Assembly: GCF_012396235.1 (NCBI RefSeq) | Contig: NZ_JAAXPA010000001.1 | Span: 372,001 to 436,000, forward strand | Direction: 5' to 3' | DNA from: Rhodococcus opacus | GTDB lineage: Bacteria > Actinomycetota > Actinomycetes > Mycobacteriales > Mycobacteriaceae | Length of the DNA stretch: 64,000 nt | In this document: positions 55,901-64,000 of the stretch, one piece after another | Layout: each line of letters opens with the position of its first letter | How positions within the stretch are numbered: the stretch's first letter is position 1 | The notes under the pieces: model-generated | The model's database searches: none | What the model saw: only the letters and a program-made list of their open reading frames with translations | What the model was told of the DNA's origin: nothing | Made by a program: the position numbers and the translations under genes

Positions 55901-58900
55901 CCGGTCCGGTCGCCGTCGGTCACCGGCAGCGGCGACGTACGGTCGAGTTCTGCCACCGTCTCCGCGCTGTCCACGAGGAGGAGCGGGACCCCGCTCGCCC
56001 GGACCGCGCCGGATTCGGCCTCGGTGGTCAGCACACACACCGGCCGGGCGTCGGCGAACACGAACGCGAGCCGCTCCGCCGGGTACGTGACGTCCACGGG
56101 CACATAGCCGGCGCCCGACTTCACCACCGCGAGCAGCGCCACCACCAGATCCACCGACCGCGCCGCGGCGACGGCCACCAGGGTCTCGGGGCCGGCGCCC
56201 CGCGCGATCAGCAACCGCGCCAGACGATTCGCCCGGCTGTCCAGCTCGTCGTAGGTGAGCGAGACGCCTTCGCACACGACGGCCGTCGCGTGGCGGGATC
56301 GCTGCGCGGCCCGCTCGAACAGTTCCGCCAGGGTCGCGTCCGGCGCGGCGGGCTCGGCGAGCGCCGGCAGCACCAGATCCCGCTCCACCCTGTCCAGGAT
56401 CTCGATGTCGCCCACCGGGAGGCCCTCGGCAGCGGCGACCGATTCGAGCACCCGCAGGAACCGGTCCCCGAACCGCGCCACGGTGCCGCGATCGAGCACG
56501 TCCGTCGCGAACCGCAGTCCGGCAGCGAGTCCGGCCGGTGCGCCGTCCGTGTCGATCTGTTCGGCGACGCTCAGTTCCAGGTCGAACTTCGCGACGCCGA
56601 GGTCCACGTCGAGCGAGTCGACGGTGAGTCCGGGCAGTTCGAGGTGGGTGCCCTCCGCGTTCCGGAACTCGATGAGCACCTGGAACAGTGGGGTGTGCGA
56701 CGTGGATCGTTCGGGGGCGAGATGGTCGACAAGCCGCTCGAACGGGATGTCCGCATGCTCGAACGCACCGAGGTCCGCGGCCCGGACCGCGGTCAGTACC
56801 TCACCGAACGACGCCCGCGGATCCACCACCGTTCGCAGCACGAGCGTGTTGACGAACATGCCCACCACGTCGTCGAGCACCGCCTGCCCGCGACCGGCGA
56901 CGGGCGTTCCCATCGTGACGTCGTCCGTGCCCGACAACCGGGACAGCAGGACGGCGAACGCCGCGTGGACCGCCATGAACAGCGTCGCATTATGTTGGGC
57001 CGCGATCGTGTTCAACGCCCGGTGCAGCCGGGCCGGCACCTCGAACTCGACGACGTCCCCGCCGTACGACCGCTGGGCGGGGCGCGGCCGGTCGACCGGG
57101 ATCTGCAGCACCTCGGGCGCACCGGACAGGGTGTCCGTCCAGTAGCCCAGCTGCCTCGACAGCACCGAGTCCGGGTCGTCGACCGCGCCGAGGAAGTCCC
57201 GCTGCCACACGCTGTAGTCGGCGTACTGCACCGTCAGCGGAGTCCAGCCGGGGGTGTCCCCCACGGTCCGGGCGGTGTACGCGAGCATGACGTCGCGGGC
57301 GAGCGGCATCATGGAGAACCCGTCGGCGGCGATGTGGTGCACCACGATGGCCAGGACGTGCTGCTCGGGCTCCAGCTCGAACAGACTTGTGCGGAACGGG
57401 ATCTCGTCGCTCACGTCGAAACCGGCGCCGACCAGGGCTGCGAGGGCGTCCCGCAGTGCACGGTCACCGGCGACGGCCACCGGATCGAGGCGGGGGGTGG
57501 CCCGCCCGGGATCGACGATCACCTGGTGCGGTCCGTCCACCGACCCGGGAAACACGGTGCGCAGCGATTCGTGCCGTTCGACGACGTCACCGACCGCAGC
57601 GAGCAGGGCGGCGTGATCGAGGACTCCGGTCAGTCGCAGGGCGATCGGGATGTTGTAGGCAGGCGAGGACGTGTCGAACTGGTTGACGAACCACATGCGT
57701 TGCTGCGCCAGCGACAACGGGATCCGGTCGGGGCGCGGTCGTGCGGCGAGTGCCACCGACGGGGTGGTCGCCGTCGCCGCCGAGTCGATCCGGACCGCCA
57801 GATCGGCCACGACGGGCGCGTCGAACAGCGCGGCCACGCCGATCCCGGCGTCGAGGGCGGAGTTGATGCGCGCCACCGCCCGGGTGGCGCTGAGCGAGTC
57901 GCCGCCGAGTTCGAAGAAGCTGTCGTCCGCACCGACACGCGGGGCACCGAGCACGTCGGCGAACACCTGCGCGACGGCCTCCTCGACCGGAGTGGTGGGC
58001 GCCCGGTACCCGATGGTCGCCGACGTGAATTCCGGTGCGGGCAGCGCTTTCCGGTCGAGCTTGCCGACGGGGGTCAGTGGAATCTCGTGGAGGACGACCA
58101 CCGCGGCGGGCACCATGTACTTGGGCAGGATCCGGCCCGCGAACGCGAGCACGTCCGGCGCCGCCACCTCCTCGCCGTCGTGCGGCAGCACGTACGACAC
58201 CAGCGCCGTGTCCCCCAGCGGGCCCGGCCTGCCGAGGGTCGCGGCGAAGTCGAGGTGCGGATGGGTGGTGAGAACGGAATCGATCTCCCCCAGTTCGACG
58301 CGCTGACCGCGGATCTTCACCTGGAAGTCGCTGCGCCCGAGGTATTCGAGGGTGTGGTCGCGACGCCACCGCACGACGTCGCCCGTGCGGTACATCCGGC
58401 CGCCGCCGTAGGGGTCGGCGACGAACCGCTCCGCGGTGAGCGCAGGCCGGCGGTGGTATCCGCGGGCCAGCGCCGGTCCCGCGATGTACAACTCGCCGGG
58501 CACCCCGGCCGGAACGGGCTGCAGCCGCGCGTCGAGGACCGACAGCGCGATGCCCCGGACGGGGCTCCCGATGGTGACCGGCTCGCCCGGTCTCATCGGC
58601 CGGCTGAACGTGGTGAGGATGGTGGCCTCGGTGGGGCCGTACCCGTTGAACATCGCCCGATCCGCACCCCACGCGGCGACCAGTTCGTCACCGACGGCGT
58701 CGCCGGCCACGACGAGCGCCTCGAGGTGCTCGATGCGATCGCGCTCCACGGTGGCCAGGACGGCCGGGGTGATGCAGGCGTGGGTGACGCGTTCGCGCCG
58801 CAGCAGCGCGGCCAGTTCCGCCCCGCCGTAGACGTCGGGGGGAGCGACGACGAGCGTCGCCCCGGCGGCACACGACTGGACGAGTTCGAGTATCGCCACG

Positions 58901-61900
58901 TCGAAGCTGGGTGAACAGATGTGCAGGCACCGGGCGTCGGGCGACACGGTGTAGTGCTCGGTCTGTTCGGTGAGCAGGTTCGCCAGACCGCGGTGGGTGA
59001 CGACGACGCCCTTCGGCCTGCCGGTGGACCCGGATGTGTAGATGGCGTACGCGGCGTGGTCGACGTCGAGCACCGACCGGCGGTCCAGGTCGGTGACGTG
59101 GACCGGCGATGCGGCGGCCCACGTGCGGTCGAAGGCCGGATCGTCCAGCACCAGCCACGGCACGGAACCGGGCAATCGGTGCCGGTGCGCCGACGTCGTC
59201 ACACCCAGTGCCGCACCGGAATCGGCCAGCATGTGCTCGATGCGGTCGGCGGGATAGTTCGGGTCGACGGGCACGAACGCCGCGCCCGCTTTCGCGACCG
59301 CCCACACGGCCAGCACCGATTCCCGTGATCGGGGTAGCCCGAGCGCCACGAACGTCTCCGGCCCGGCACCGCGTTCGATGAGGACGCGGGCCAGCGCGCT
59401 CGACCGCTCGTCGAGTTCGCGGTAGCTCGTCTCGCGTCCGTCGAAGACGAGCGCGGGCGCCTCCCGCCGGTTCCCGGCCGAGGCGGTGAGGATCTCGGGC
59501 AGGGTCTTCGGCGGACCGGCGGGGGCCCCGGACACCGCGGTGTACTCCCGGAGTTCGGCCTCCGACAGCAGGGTGAGGTGGGCGATGGGTGTATCGACGT
59601 CCGACAGCAGGATCTGCACGACGCGCGCGACGCGGGCCGCCACCGACTCCGCGAACTCGCTCTGGAAGACGTTCGGCTGGTACCGCAGTCGCAGGTGCAG
59701 TCCGGTGTCGACGTGCGCCATCAGGGTGAACGGGTAGTGGGTGGAGTCGATCCCCTCGATCCCGGCGACGTGCATGCCGTCGATGTCGGTGTCTTCCGAC
59801 AACCCCATGCGGTCCACCGGATACGACTCGAACACGGTCAGCGTGTCGAACACGGCGCCCTCGCCCACGGCGCGCTGGATCTCGGTGAGTCCCACGTAGT
59901 GGTGATCGAGGAGGGCGGACTGTTCACGCTGGAAACGCTGCAGCAGTTCGGCGAGCGTCTCCTCGCGGCGCAGGCGCAACCGGACGGGCACCGTGTTGAT
60001 GAACAGCCCCACCATCGACTCGATGCCTGCTACTCCCGGTGGGCGGCCGGACACCGTGGCTCCGAAAACCACGTCCTCGCGGGTGCCGAGCGTGGTCAGC
60101 ACGAGCCCCCACGCCACCTGGACGAGGGTGTTCAACGTCAGCCCGTGCTCCCGCGCGAGGGTCTCGAGCGCCCGGGTCTTCTCCTCGCCCACGTCGAGGC
60201 GCACGTCCTCGGGTTCGGCGAAGCTCTGCTCGCCGCGCGCCGCGGGCGCCACGAACGTCGGCTCGTCCGAGCCGGCGAGGGCGGATACCCAGGCAGCCGT
60301 AGACCGTTCGTGGTCCTGCCTGCCGATCCACTGCAGGTAGTCGCGGTAGGACGTGACGCGGGGAAGGGCCGTCGTGTCGCCGTCCGTGGCGTAGAGGACG
60401 AGCAGGTCCTTGATCACCAGCGGCGTCGACCATCCGTCGAGGAGGATGTGGTGATGGGTCACGACCAGCCGGTACCGGTCGGGTGCGGTGCGCAGCAACG
60501 TGAATCGGAGCAGCGGCGCCTCGGACATCTCGAACGGGACGGCGCGGTCGGCCGCGACGAGTGCCGCCGCCTCCGTCGTGATCCGGGTGTCGTCGAGATC
60601 CGACAGGTCGACGTCGGTCCACGGCGCGGTCGCCCTCGCGAGTACCACCTGGACCGGTCCGCCACCGGTGTCGGCGAACGCCACCCGGAGGTTCGCGTGC
60701 CGGTCGAGCAGGCCCTGTGCGGCGCGGCGGAGTCTGGCGGAGTCGACGGTGCCGCGCAGGTCGAGGACCAGCTGCACCTGATACGCGTCGAGGCGATGCT
60801 CGGACAGCTGCGCGTGGAACAGCAGACCGGCCTGCAGCGGTGACAACGGCCAGATGTCGGCGACGTCCGGGTAGGTGCTCTCGAACCGGTCGATGTCCGT
60901 CTGCCCGACCGACACCAGATCGAGATCGGACGGTGTCAGCCCGCCTGCGCCCGGACGGCTCGCGTGCTCGGCCAGGGCGGTGAGTGCCCGAACCCACAGT
61001 GCGGACAGCTCTTCCACGTCCTCGGCGGCCAGCACACCCGTGGGGTACGACCACGTCGCGGTGAGTACCGGGGCGCCGTCCCGGACGGTGGTGGCGGCGT
61101 TGACGTCCACGACCCAGGCGGCGGGCATGTCGTAGTTCTGGGTTCCGCCGAGGTCCCCGCTGCCGGCGACGGGCAGCCAGGGCACCTCGCCCCCGCTCGT
61201 CGCCACCCGGCCGAGATAGTTGAAACTCACCTGCGGTGGCCGGAATCGGCGCAGTGCCTCCGAGCCGACCGGATCCAGGTACCGCAGCATCCCGTAGCCG
61301 ATGCCGTGATCGGGGATGGCGAGGAGTTGTTCCTTGATTGCCTTGATCGCGGACCCGGCCGCGTCGTCGCCGGCGAGGGCGGCGTCGACGCCGATGCCGG
61401 TGAGGTCGAGTCGCGCCGGGAACAGTGTGGTGAACCACCCGACGGTGCGGGACAGGTCGGCGCCGGGCACGACGTGGTCTTCACGTCCGTGACCCTCGAG
61501 GTTGATCAGCACGTCGGCCGACTCGACCCCACGACGGCGCCGCCACCGAATCATCGCCAGCGTGAGCGCCGTGAGGAGGCCGTCTCCGACGGTGCCGTGG
61601 AAGGCGGCGGGCAGCGTGGTGAGGAGTGCCTCGGTGACGTGTGCGGGTACTTCCACGGTGACGCGGCCCGTCGTGGCATCGACGTCGACTGCGGGATCCA
61701 GCGGCCGGGAGCCGACGAGCGGATCGGGGCCGTCCAGGATCGACTGCCACAGGCCCGCTTCGGCGCGTCGGGACCCCACGGCCTCGGTGAGTCCGTGCGA
61801 CCACCGCCGCATCGACGTCCCCACGGCAGCCAGCGCGGCGGTCAACCCATCGGCGACGCGGGTGTGGGCCGCCGCCAGATCCGAGATCAGGATCCGCCAC

Positions 61901-64000
61901 GACACGCCGTCGACCACGAGATGATGCGCGACCAGCAGCAACCGCCCCTGCCCGCCGGGACCGTCGAACCAGAGCACCTGCACCATGCTGGCCGAGGCCG
62001 GGTCCAGGCGGTCCGCCGCCGCGTTCAGTTCCGCCCTCGCCACCGCATCGAAATCACCAGGGTCGAACGACGTCACGGGCACGTGATGGATCAGCGCGCC
62101 GGCAGGCACCGATCCGGCCGGCAGCACCGTCATGACCCACTGCCCCGCCTCGTCGACGGCGAGCCGCGCGCGGAGCATGTCGTGGCGGTCCAGCACGGCG
62201 TCGACGGCGGCGGCGAGATCGTCGCGGGTGAGCCGGGGCGGCGCGGTGACCAGCACGGCCTGGGAGAACCGGTCCAGCCGGCCGCCGCTGCGCCCCAGCA
62301 TCCACGCGACGACGGGTGTCAGCGGAACCGGGCCGACGCCGGCGCCGGGAAGTTCCTCCAGCACCACGGTATCCGCGCGCTCGTAGTGGGCCACCTCGGC
62401 GAGACCGGCGACGGTCCTGCGTTCGAACACGTCCCGCGGGGAGAGAATCAGGCCGGCTGCCTTCGCGCGGGCCACCAGCTGGATCGACATGATGCTGTCG
62501 CCGCCCAGCGCGAAGAACGAATCGTCCACACCCACCCCCTCGAGTCCCAGCACGTCCCGGAACAGACCGGCGAGCAGCGCCTCCGTCTCGGTGCGCGGCG
62601 GACGACTGTCGGTGACGGCGACACCGAAGTCCGGTTCCGGCAGCGCCTTCCGGTCGAGCTTGCCGTGGACCGTCACCGGGAGCGCCGCGATCACCACGAC
62701 GGCGGCGGGCACCATGTACGCCGCGAGCCGCGTGCCCGCGAACTGCAGCACCTCGCCCGGATCGATGTCCGCTCCGGGTTCGGGGACCACGTACCCGATC
62801 AGCCGGTCGCCGGACCGTTCGTCCCGGCGCACGTCGGCGACCGCCGCCGCCACGTCGCCGTGCGCGAGCAGCGCCGATTCGACCTCGCCGAGTTCGATCC
62901 GGAATCCGCGGATCTTCACCTGGAAGTCGGTGCGCCCCAGGTAGTCGAGTTGCCCGTCCACCGTCCAGCGCACGAGGTCGCCGGTCCGGTACATCCGGCT
63001 GCCCGCCGGCCCGAACGGGTTGGCCACGAAGCGTTCCGCAGTCAGCGGGTGTCGCCCGTGATAGCCGCGTGCGAGCGCGGGGCCGGCGAGATACAGCTCC
63101 CCCGCGACCCCCGCCGGTACGGGATGCAGCCGCGCGTCGAGGACCGCCTCGGTGAACCCGAGCGTCGGCGCGCCGATCGTGACCGGTTCGCCCGGCGCCA
63201 GCGGGGTGCTGATGCTCGACACGACGGTCGACTCGGTCGGACCGTACGCGTCGAACATGGCCCGGCCCGGCGCCCAGCGGGCCACCAGTTCCGGTGGGCA
63301 GGCCTCGCCGCCGGTCACCACGCACCGCACGCTCTCGAGGCCGGCGGGATCGACCGAGGCGAGCGCCGCCGGGGTGACGAAGCAGTGCGTGACCCGCTCG
63401 CGCAGCAGCAGATCCGCGAGCTCCTCGCCGCCGTAGACGGACGGGGACGCGATCACCATCGTCGCGCCCGGCCCGACCGCCAGCATCAGCTCCAGCACGG
63501 AGGCGTCGAAGCTCGGCGACGCGAAGTGCAGGGTGCGGGACGCCGCGGTCGTGTCGAACGTGTTCTGCTCCGTCGCAGCGAAATTCGCCAGGCCGCGGTG
63601 TGTGGTCACCACGCCCTTCGGCCTGCCCGTCGATCCCGACGTGTAGATGACGTACGCGGGGTGGTCCACGTGCAACGCCGACGTGCGGTCGGTGTCGGTC
63701 ACCGCCGCCGCCGGGAGCAGCGCCAGTTCGGCCTCGGTTCCGGGGTCGCCCGGCACCAGCCACGGGATCGACGCGGGAAGGGCCGACTGCAACGCGGCCG
63801 TGGTGAGACCGGCGACGGCGCCCGAGTCACCGAGCATGTACTCGATGCGGTCGGCCGGATGATTCGGGTCGACCGGCAGGAACGCGGCCCCGGTCTTGGC
63901 CACCGACCAGACCGCCAGCACGGATTCGATCGACCGCGGCAGCGCCAGAGCCACCACCTGTTCCGGGCCGACGCCGCGCTCGATCAGGAGCCGGGCGAGC
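45973..64000 (-). CDS. Nonribosomal peptide synthetase, last five modules (5' end outside window)
   Basis: The frame is open from the right edge to TGA at 45973, giving about 6,008 visible codons. It begins inside an A domain. Order: A-T-E (64000-60870), C-A-T (60869-57725), C-A-T-E (57724-53055), C-A-T (53054-49910), C-A-T-TE (49909-45973). The two C domains after E domains read [10 protein letters not shown] and [10 protein letters not shown], the D-accepting type. The thioesterase has GWSLGG (near 46520) and ends in an Arg-rich tail. The same domain order as the last five modules of the next gene, with very similar linkers and TE, marks the two as tandem paralogues. More modules and the start must lie to the right. 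It should release its own peptide, because it carries its own TE. No MbtH-like gene is in the window. Confidence 0.94.
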   Translation of the reverse strand, partial: LARLLIERGVGPEQVVALALPRSIESVLAVWSVAKTGAAFLPVDPNHPADRIEYMLGDSGAVAGLTTAALQSALPASIPWLVPGDPGTEAELALLPAAAVTDTDRTSALHVDHPAYVIYTSGSTGRPKGVVTTHRGLANFAATEQNTFDTTAASRTLHFASPSFDASVLELMLAVGPGATMVIASPSVYGGEELADLLLRERVTHCFVTPAALASVDPAGLESVRCVVTGGEACPPELVARWAPGRAMFDAYGPTESTVVSSISTPLAPGEPVTIGAPTLGFTEAVLDARLHPVPAGVAGELYLAGPALARGYHGRHPLTAERFVANPFGPAGSRMYRTGDLVRWTVDGQLDYLGRTDFQVKIRGFRIELGEVESALLAHGDVAAAVADVRRDERSGDRLIGYVVPEPGADIDPGEVLQFAGTRLAAYMVPAAVVVIAALPVTVHGKLDRKALPEPDFGVAVTDSRPPRTETEALLAGLFRDVLGLEGVGVDDSFFALGGDSIMSIQLVARAKAAGLILSPRDVFERRTVAGLAEVAHYERADTVVLEELPGAGVGPVPLTPVVAWMLGRSGGRLDRFSQAVLVTAPPRLTRDDLAAAVDAVLDRHDMLRARLAVDEAGQWVMTVLPAGSVPAGALIHHVPVTSFDPGDFDAVARAELNAAADRLDPASASMVQVLWFDGPGGQGRLLLVAHHLVVDGVSWRILISDLAAAHTRVADGLTAALAAVGTSMRRWSHGLTEAVGSRRAEAGLWQSILDGPDPLVGSRPLDPAVDVDATTGRVTVEVPAHVTEALLTTLPAAFHGTVGDGLLTALTLAMIRWRRRRGVESADVLINLEGHGREDHVVPGADLSRTVGWFTTLFPARLDLTGIGVDAALAGDDAAGSAIKAIKEQLLAIPDHGIGYGMLRYLDPVGSEALRRFRPPQVSFNYLGRVATSGGEVPWLPVAGSGDLGGTQNYDMPAAWVVDVNAATTVRDGAPVLTATWSYPTGVLAAEDVEELSALWVRALTALAEHASRPGAGGLTPSDLDLVSVGQTDIDRFESTYPDVADIWPLSPLQAGLLFHAQLSEHRLDAYQVQLVLDLRGTVDSARLRRAAQGLLDRHANLRVAFADTGGGPVQVVLARATAPWTDVDLSDLDDTRITTEAAALVAADRAVPFEMSEAPLLRFTLLRTAPDRYRLVVTHHHILLDGWSTPLVIKDLLVLYATDGDTTALPRVTSYRDYLQWIGRQDHERSTAAWVSALAGSDEPTFVAPAARGEQSFAEPEDVRLDVGEEKTRALETLAREHGLTLNTLVQVAWGLVLTTLGTREDVVFGATVSGRPPGVAGIESMVGLFINTVPVRLRLRREETLAELLQRFQREQSALLDHHYVGLTEIQRAVGEGAVFDTLTVFESYPVDRMGLSEDTDIDGMHVAGIEGIDSTHYPFTLMAHVDTGLHLRLRYQPNVFQSEFAESVAARVARVVQILLSDVDTPIAHLTLLSEAELREYTAVSGAPAGPPKTLPEILTASAGNRREAPALVFDGRETSYRELDERSSALARVLIERGAGPETFVALGLPRSRESVLAVWAVAKAGAAFVPVDPNYPADRIEHMLADSGAALGVTTSAHRHRLPGSVPWLVLDDPAFDRTWAAASPVHVTDLDRRSVLDVDHAAYAIYTSGSTGRPKGVVVTHRGLANLLTEQTEHYTVSPDARCLHICSPSFDVAILELVQSCAAGATLVVAPPDVYGGAELAALLRRERVTHACITPAVLATVERDRIEHLEALVVAGDAVGDELVAAWGADRAMFNGYGPTEATILTTFSRPMRPGEPVTIGSPVRGIALSVLDARLQPVPAGVPGELYIAGPALARGYHRRPALTAERFVADPYGGGRMYRTGDVVRWRRDHTLEYLGRSDFQVKIRGQRVELGEIDSVLTTHPHLDFAATLGRPGPLGDTALVSYVLPHDGEEVAAPDVLAFAGRILPKYMVPAAVVVLHEIPLTPVGKLDRKALPAPEFTSATIGYRAPTTPVEEAVAQVFADVLGAPRVGADDSFFELGGDSLSATRAVARINSALDAGIGVAALFDAPVVADLAVRIDSAATATTPSVALAARPRPDRIPLSLAQQRMWFVNQFDTSSPAYNIPIALRLTGVLDHAALLAAVGDVVERHESLRTVFPGSVDGPHQVIVDPGRATPRLDPVAVAGDRALRDALAALVGAGFDVSDEIPFRTSLFELEPEQHVLAIVVHHIAADGFSMMPLARDVMLAYTARTVGDTPGWTPLTVQYADYSVWQRDFLGAVDDPDSVLSRQLGYWTDTLSGAPEVLQIPVDRPRPAQRSYGGDVVEFEVPARLHRALNTIAAQHNATLFMAVHAAFAVLLSRLSGTDDVTMGTPVAGRGQAVLDDVVGMFVNTLVLRTVVDPRASFGEVLTAVRAADLGAFEHADIPFERLVDHLAPERSTSHTPLFQVLIEFRNAEGTHLELPGLTVDSLDVDLGVAKFDLELSVAEQIDTDGAPAGLAAGLRFATDVLDRGTVARFGDRFLRVLESVAAAEGLPVGDIEILDRVERDLVLPALAEPAAPDATLAELFERAAQRSRHATAVVCEGVSLTYDELDSRANRLARLLIARGAGPETLVAVAAARSVDLVVALLAVVKSGAGYVPVDVTYPAERLAFVFADARPVCVLTTEAESGAVRASGVPLLLVDSAETVAELDRTSPLPVTDGDRTGPLRPDSVAYVIYTSGSTGRPKGVQVAHRNVVTLFANTQPLFRFDASDVWTMFHSAAFDFSVWELWGALLHGGRLVVVDYFTTRSPDMFLRLLRDENVTVLNQTPTAFYQLAEADRVAGAAELALRVVVFGGEALDLGQLTRWYARRVDTAPALVNMYGITETTVHVSHLPLDEELAASASASVIGRALPGLRVYVLDTRLHPVPPGVVGELYVSGGQVSRGYLGRFTLTSTRFVADPHTPGSRMYRSGDLGRWNTDGQLEYLGRNDFQVQVKGFRIELGEVESALLDCDGVAQSVVSARRERLVGYVVPEAGRVLDPAGIVDAVADRLAAHMVPATVVVLDALPLTVNGKLDRRALPEPDFGRQVSLSRAPATETERILAALFAEVLGLESVGVDDSFFAVGGDSIMSIQLVTRAKASGVVITPRDVFERKTVAALAEVATAGEETVTLEELPGGGVGELPLTPIVHWMLGRDGDFRRYSQAALFTTPAALDEDTLTAAMQAVLDRHDMLRARLYRSDRAERGAAMVVAPPGWVRATAVVRTVPLDAADSFTEAASRELDAAAGRLDPESGVMVQAVWFASSATPAAAGRLLIVAHHVVVDGVSWRILVPDLALACAQVLSGEPPTLPGIGTSMRRWAHALTDVAQEPSRTAELDLWRRMLDTPDPPLGSRPLTATDIQTSDVEVRVPVEVTEALLTTLPQAFHGSVGDGLLTALALALVRWRRARGIESSGALVNLEGHGREEQVVPGADLARTVGWFTTIFPVGLDLSGVDVDDAFAAGPAAGAAVKAVKERLQSIPDHGIGFGLLRYLDAETAPELAALPSAQVSFNYLGRLGSGSAADGDWTPVSDAGLAAAAQSGLPAAAVVDVNARTTDTAVGPALTATWSFPVGVVAADDVGELAGLWVGALEALTAHARSGGGGFTPSDLSLVRLGQSAIDDLERRYPAMTDVWPLSPLQAGMLFHAELADESVDAYLVQLILDLGGDVDAERLRRAAGALLDRHPNLRSAFCHDTEGGAVQVVAGRVAVPWREIDLSGLDEDAATAEVERLLAADRTTPFDMTTAPLIRFLLVRTAGGRCRLVSTNHHILLDGWSMPLMIRELLTLYATNADLVPLPRVRDYRDYLAWMNRRDTGLSARAWADALAGVEEPTLLVPADRARQLSTVSREWVFDLDEDRTDRLRESARARGLTLNSILQTAWGIVLGMLTGRDDVVFGATVSGRPPELSGIETMVGLFINTVPVRVTLRPEETLGALLERVQAEQAAMLDHHYTGLAEIHDAAGPGVGFDTLTVFESYPVDRAGLSEDTDIAGLRVTGVDARDAAHYPLSLVASAAASLHLKFEYVPDLFAPGAIEDIAERVVRVLDACTGPDVPLARLSLLTERERAELVPVRGGPAGSVRTLPQIFTDAAAVDPDAVALSSGDVEVSYRELDERSTRLARALIDSGLGPETSVAVGIPRSIESVLCVWAVAKTGAVFVPVDPNYPDERITHMLTDSECALGLTTSEHRARLPETTDWLVLDDPAFVDECAAASAAPVDDGDRRGPVTLDTAAYLVYTSGSTGRPKGVTVTHRGLDNFARDQLARFGADPASRTLHFSTPSFDGSVFEYLQAFGAAATMVIAPTTVFGGDELAQLIRERHVTHAFVTTAALASLDPAGLDHFTDVVVGGEACPPELVNRWAPGRRLYNGYGPTETTIMSNISDPLIPGERITIGGPIRGVTELVLDSRLQPVPVGVPGELYLAGAGLARGYHRRPGLTAERFVADPADPGKRMYRTGDIVRWTPEHTIEYLGRSDFQVKVRGFRIELGEIDTTLMADSDIRFAATVAYRGPAGDTLLASYVVPAPERALDTETITRRLAGRLPAHMVPSSITVLDQIPLNAVGKFDRKALPAPEYDVGTREYRAPADPVEEMVAEVFAEVLGLDRVSADAGFFDLGGNSLSATRAVARLRAALGTDIGVRALFEAPTVEAFAARIEHAGAGSSGRPALTAGDRPDRIPLSFAQQRMWFINQFDTSSPAYNIPMVVRLTGDLDVDALTAAVTDVVTRHESLRTRFPLRDGEPVQEIRAPATPMRAPTPVADEGLLREELTRLVSAGFDVAAAVPLRVALFSLDPTDHVLAVVVHHISADGFSMAPLVRDVMIAYESRVHGRAPAWTPLPVQYADYTLWQRRLLGSEDDPGSLISRQLAYWESALAGLPELLELPADRRRPAQQSFRGDRVRFAIDPGLHERIRTAAREYRSTEFMIVHAALAVLLGRLGGTGDVAIGTPIAGRGEAALDDLVGMFVGTLALRTPVAAEQPFRDLLARVRDADLGAFAHADLPFERVVDAVGPVRSTAHSPLFQVSLEFQNTENPALRLPGLTVEGLDPDLAVVKVDLEVILDERFAADGSAAGMVGAIDYATDLFDADTVRGFAERFVRILDTVTAEPGVPVGDIEILGTDEVAALTPARGAPDVPNVLLPELLSAAVERDRSADAVSYRGRTISYRELDESSNRLARRLIEDGAGPGTTVALSLPRSIESVLSVWAVARTGAAFLPVDPGYPLDRIEHMLTDSGAVSGVTLRAHRDRLPGTVNWIVLDDAEAEERIRVQSPAPVTDADRTAPLHESHPAYLIYTSGSTGVPKGVAVTHRGLANLAAEERDRLAVTPGARVLHFASPSFDASVFELVMAFCAGATLVIAPPTIYGGTELAGLLSDERVSHGFVTPTALASMDPLGFESLQTLVAAGEACPPELVARWAPGRRMFNAYGPTETTIMSNISEPLVPGDPITLGAPTRGVSEVVLDSRLRPVPVGVVGELYVSGRALASGYHRRPGLTASRFVAAPWGAPGERMYRTGDVVRWRRDGTLEYVGRSDFQVKIRGFRIEPGEIDAALTDHPDVGFAVTIGRAGPAGEPLLVSYVRPIGGADLDTAELTRLVGERLPAHMVPAAIVVIDQIPLTPVGKLDRAALPAPEFLSGARFRLPANDLEAAVVDVFAEVLGLDRVGAEDNFFERSGNSLLATKVIAALQERLDRKIPLQWMFLDPTPAGLARRIALPSAEGGVTEALGVVIPLLTEGAGRPLFCVHPGIGLSWGYAGLVRYLPADRRAYGLQLPTISGDGDYQSIEQLAHRYIEEMRVIQPEGPYDLLGWSLGGVIAHAMAVELQRAGEEVATLTVMDSYPDNGEDPLFGKLDMRDLLRGLGLVVATDGDLTYERAAQLLNESWGSDSGLRGEHLERINAGYENSRNLVHRFEPQVYDGELLIFPATGDDDGTTRARSADEWRPLVTGRIVEHPVDCGHNDMIEPQSLAVIGPVLSRYLEAGRTRRRENRIR
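49910..53054 (-). other. Upstream NRPS, module d: C(D-accepting) - A - T
   Basis: The C domain has [14 protein letters not shown] (near 52640). The pocket D-G-F-F-V-G-G-I-M is close to module 6 of the downstream NRPS. T is [10 protein letters not shown]. The substrate is not assigned. Confidence 0.8.
53055..57724 (-). other. Upstream NRPS, module c: C - A(Thr) - T - E
   Basis: [28 protein letters not shown] and [11 protein letters not shown] give the pocket D-F-W-N-V-G-M-V-H, a threonine code with V for I at position 299. T reads [11 protein letters not shown]. The E domain has [13 protein letters not shown] (near 54105). Confidence 0.86.
57725..60869 (-). other. Upstream NRPS, module b: C(D-accepting) - A - T
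   Basis: The pocket D-V-L-C-V-A-G-I-L is unassigned. The A5-region motif is unusual, [11 protein letters not shown] in place of the [11 protein letters not shown] seen in sibling A domains. T and linker ([27 protein letters not shown] in short form) match module 4 of the downstream NRPS, which instead carries a serine A domain. Confidence 0.8.
60870..64000 (-). other. Upstream NRPS, module a: (C) - A - T - E
   Basis: The first part of the A domain is outside the window. The pocket D-A-L-F-V-G-A-V-V equals that of module 3 of the downstream NRPS. T is [11 protein letters not shown]. The E domain has [13 protein letters not shown] (near 61910), so this residue should be D. Confidence 0.82.

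Noticed and set aside
19229-64000. Many near-repeats between modules taken as mobile or tandem repeats.
   Set aside because: Except for the 1,556-bp serine A-domain copies, they are the usual homology between NRPS modules with many base changes.
1-64000. CRISPR arrays, tRNA or rRNA genes, insertion sequences, phage attachment sites.
   Set aside because: No spaced short repeats, cloverleaf-like sequences, transposase motifs or flanking inverted repeats were recognised on reading; a proper search tool was not available.

Overview
The window is high-GC DNA from an actinobacterium of the mycolic-acid group. It is most likely a large-genome Rhodococcus of the jostii/opacus type. This is inferred from the near-mycobacterial UgpABCE set, an FprB-type ferredoxin reductase, an LppU-type lipoprotein, the LigC/PolD-like pair, and two giant nonribosomal peptide synthetase (NRPS) genes. 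No tRNA, rRNA, CRISPR array, transposase or phage gene was found.

Left part (1-19222), ordinary chromosomal genes. The window opens inside an amidohydrolase gene followed by a MaoC hydratase. A strong palindromic hairpin then separates this pair from a small convergent gene. Next come a pirin, a truncated intradiol-dioxygenase-like remnant and an M13 zinc metallopeptidase. On the minus strand lies a complete Ugp-type ABC importer in the order ugpA-ugpE-ugpB-ugpC. It is followed by an L,D-transpeptidase, a ferredoxin/NADP reductase fusion (fprB) with a KstR-like box in its leader, a dodecin, and a beta-lactamase-fold serine hydrolase. Then come a small secreted protein, a LigD-type polymerase abutting an ATP-dependent DNA ligase, an LppU-like lipoprotein, a CorA Mg2+ channel with a structured leader, and a DEDDh exonuclease.

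Right part (19229-64000), two NRPS genes on the minus strand. The upstream gene enters from beyond the right edge and ends at 45973. Its last five modules are visible: A-T-E, C-A-T, C-A-T-E, C-A-T, C-A-T-TE. After a 164-bp gap comes a complete 26.6-kb gene of 8,859 codons with seven modules: C-(half C)-A-T, C-A-T, C-A-T-E, C-A-T, C-A-T-E, C-A-T, C-A-T-TE. Each ends in its own thioesterase, so each should release its own peptide. The last five modules of the two proteins match domain for domain, which points to a tandem duplication.

The main observation concerns how the two synthetases diverged. In the complete gene, the adenylation domains of modules 2 and 4 are encoded by a 1,556-bp direct repeat (39027-40582 and 31263-32818) with no mismatch in the stretches compared. 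It runs from the C-A linker to the A10 motif, carries the classic serine pocket code and has codon usage unlike its surroundings. The matching module of the paralogous gene has a different A domain but nearly the same T domain and linker. This looks like a recent natural swap of a whole A domain. The complete enzyme is predicted to make an N-acylated heptapeptide of the form X-Ser-D-X-Ser-D-(allo)Thr-X-X.
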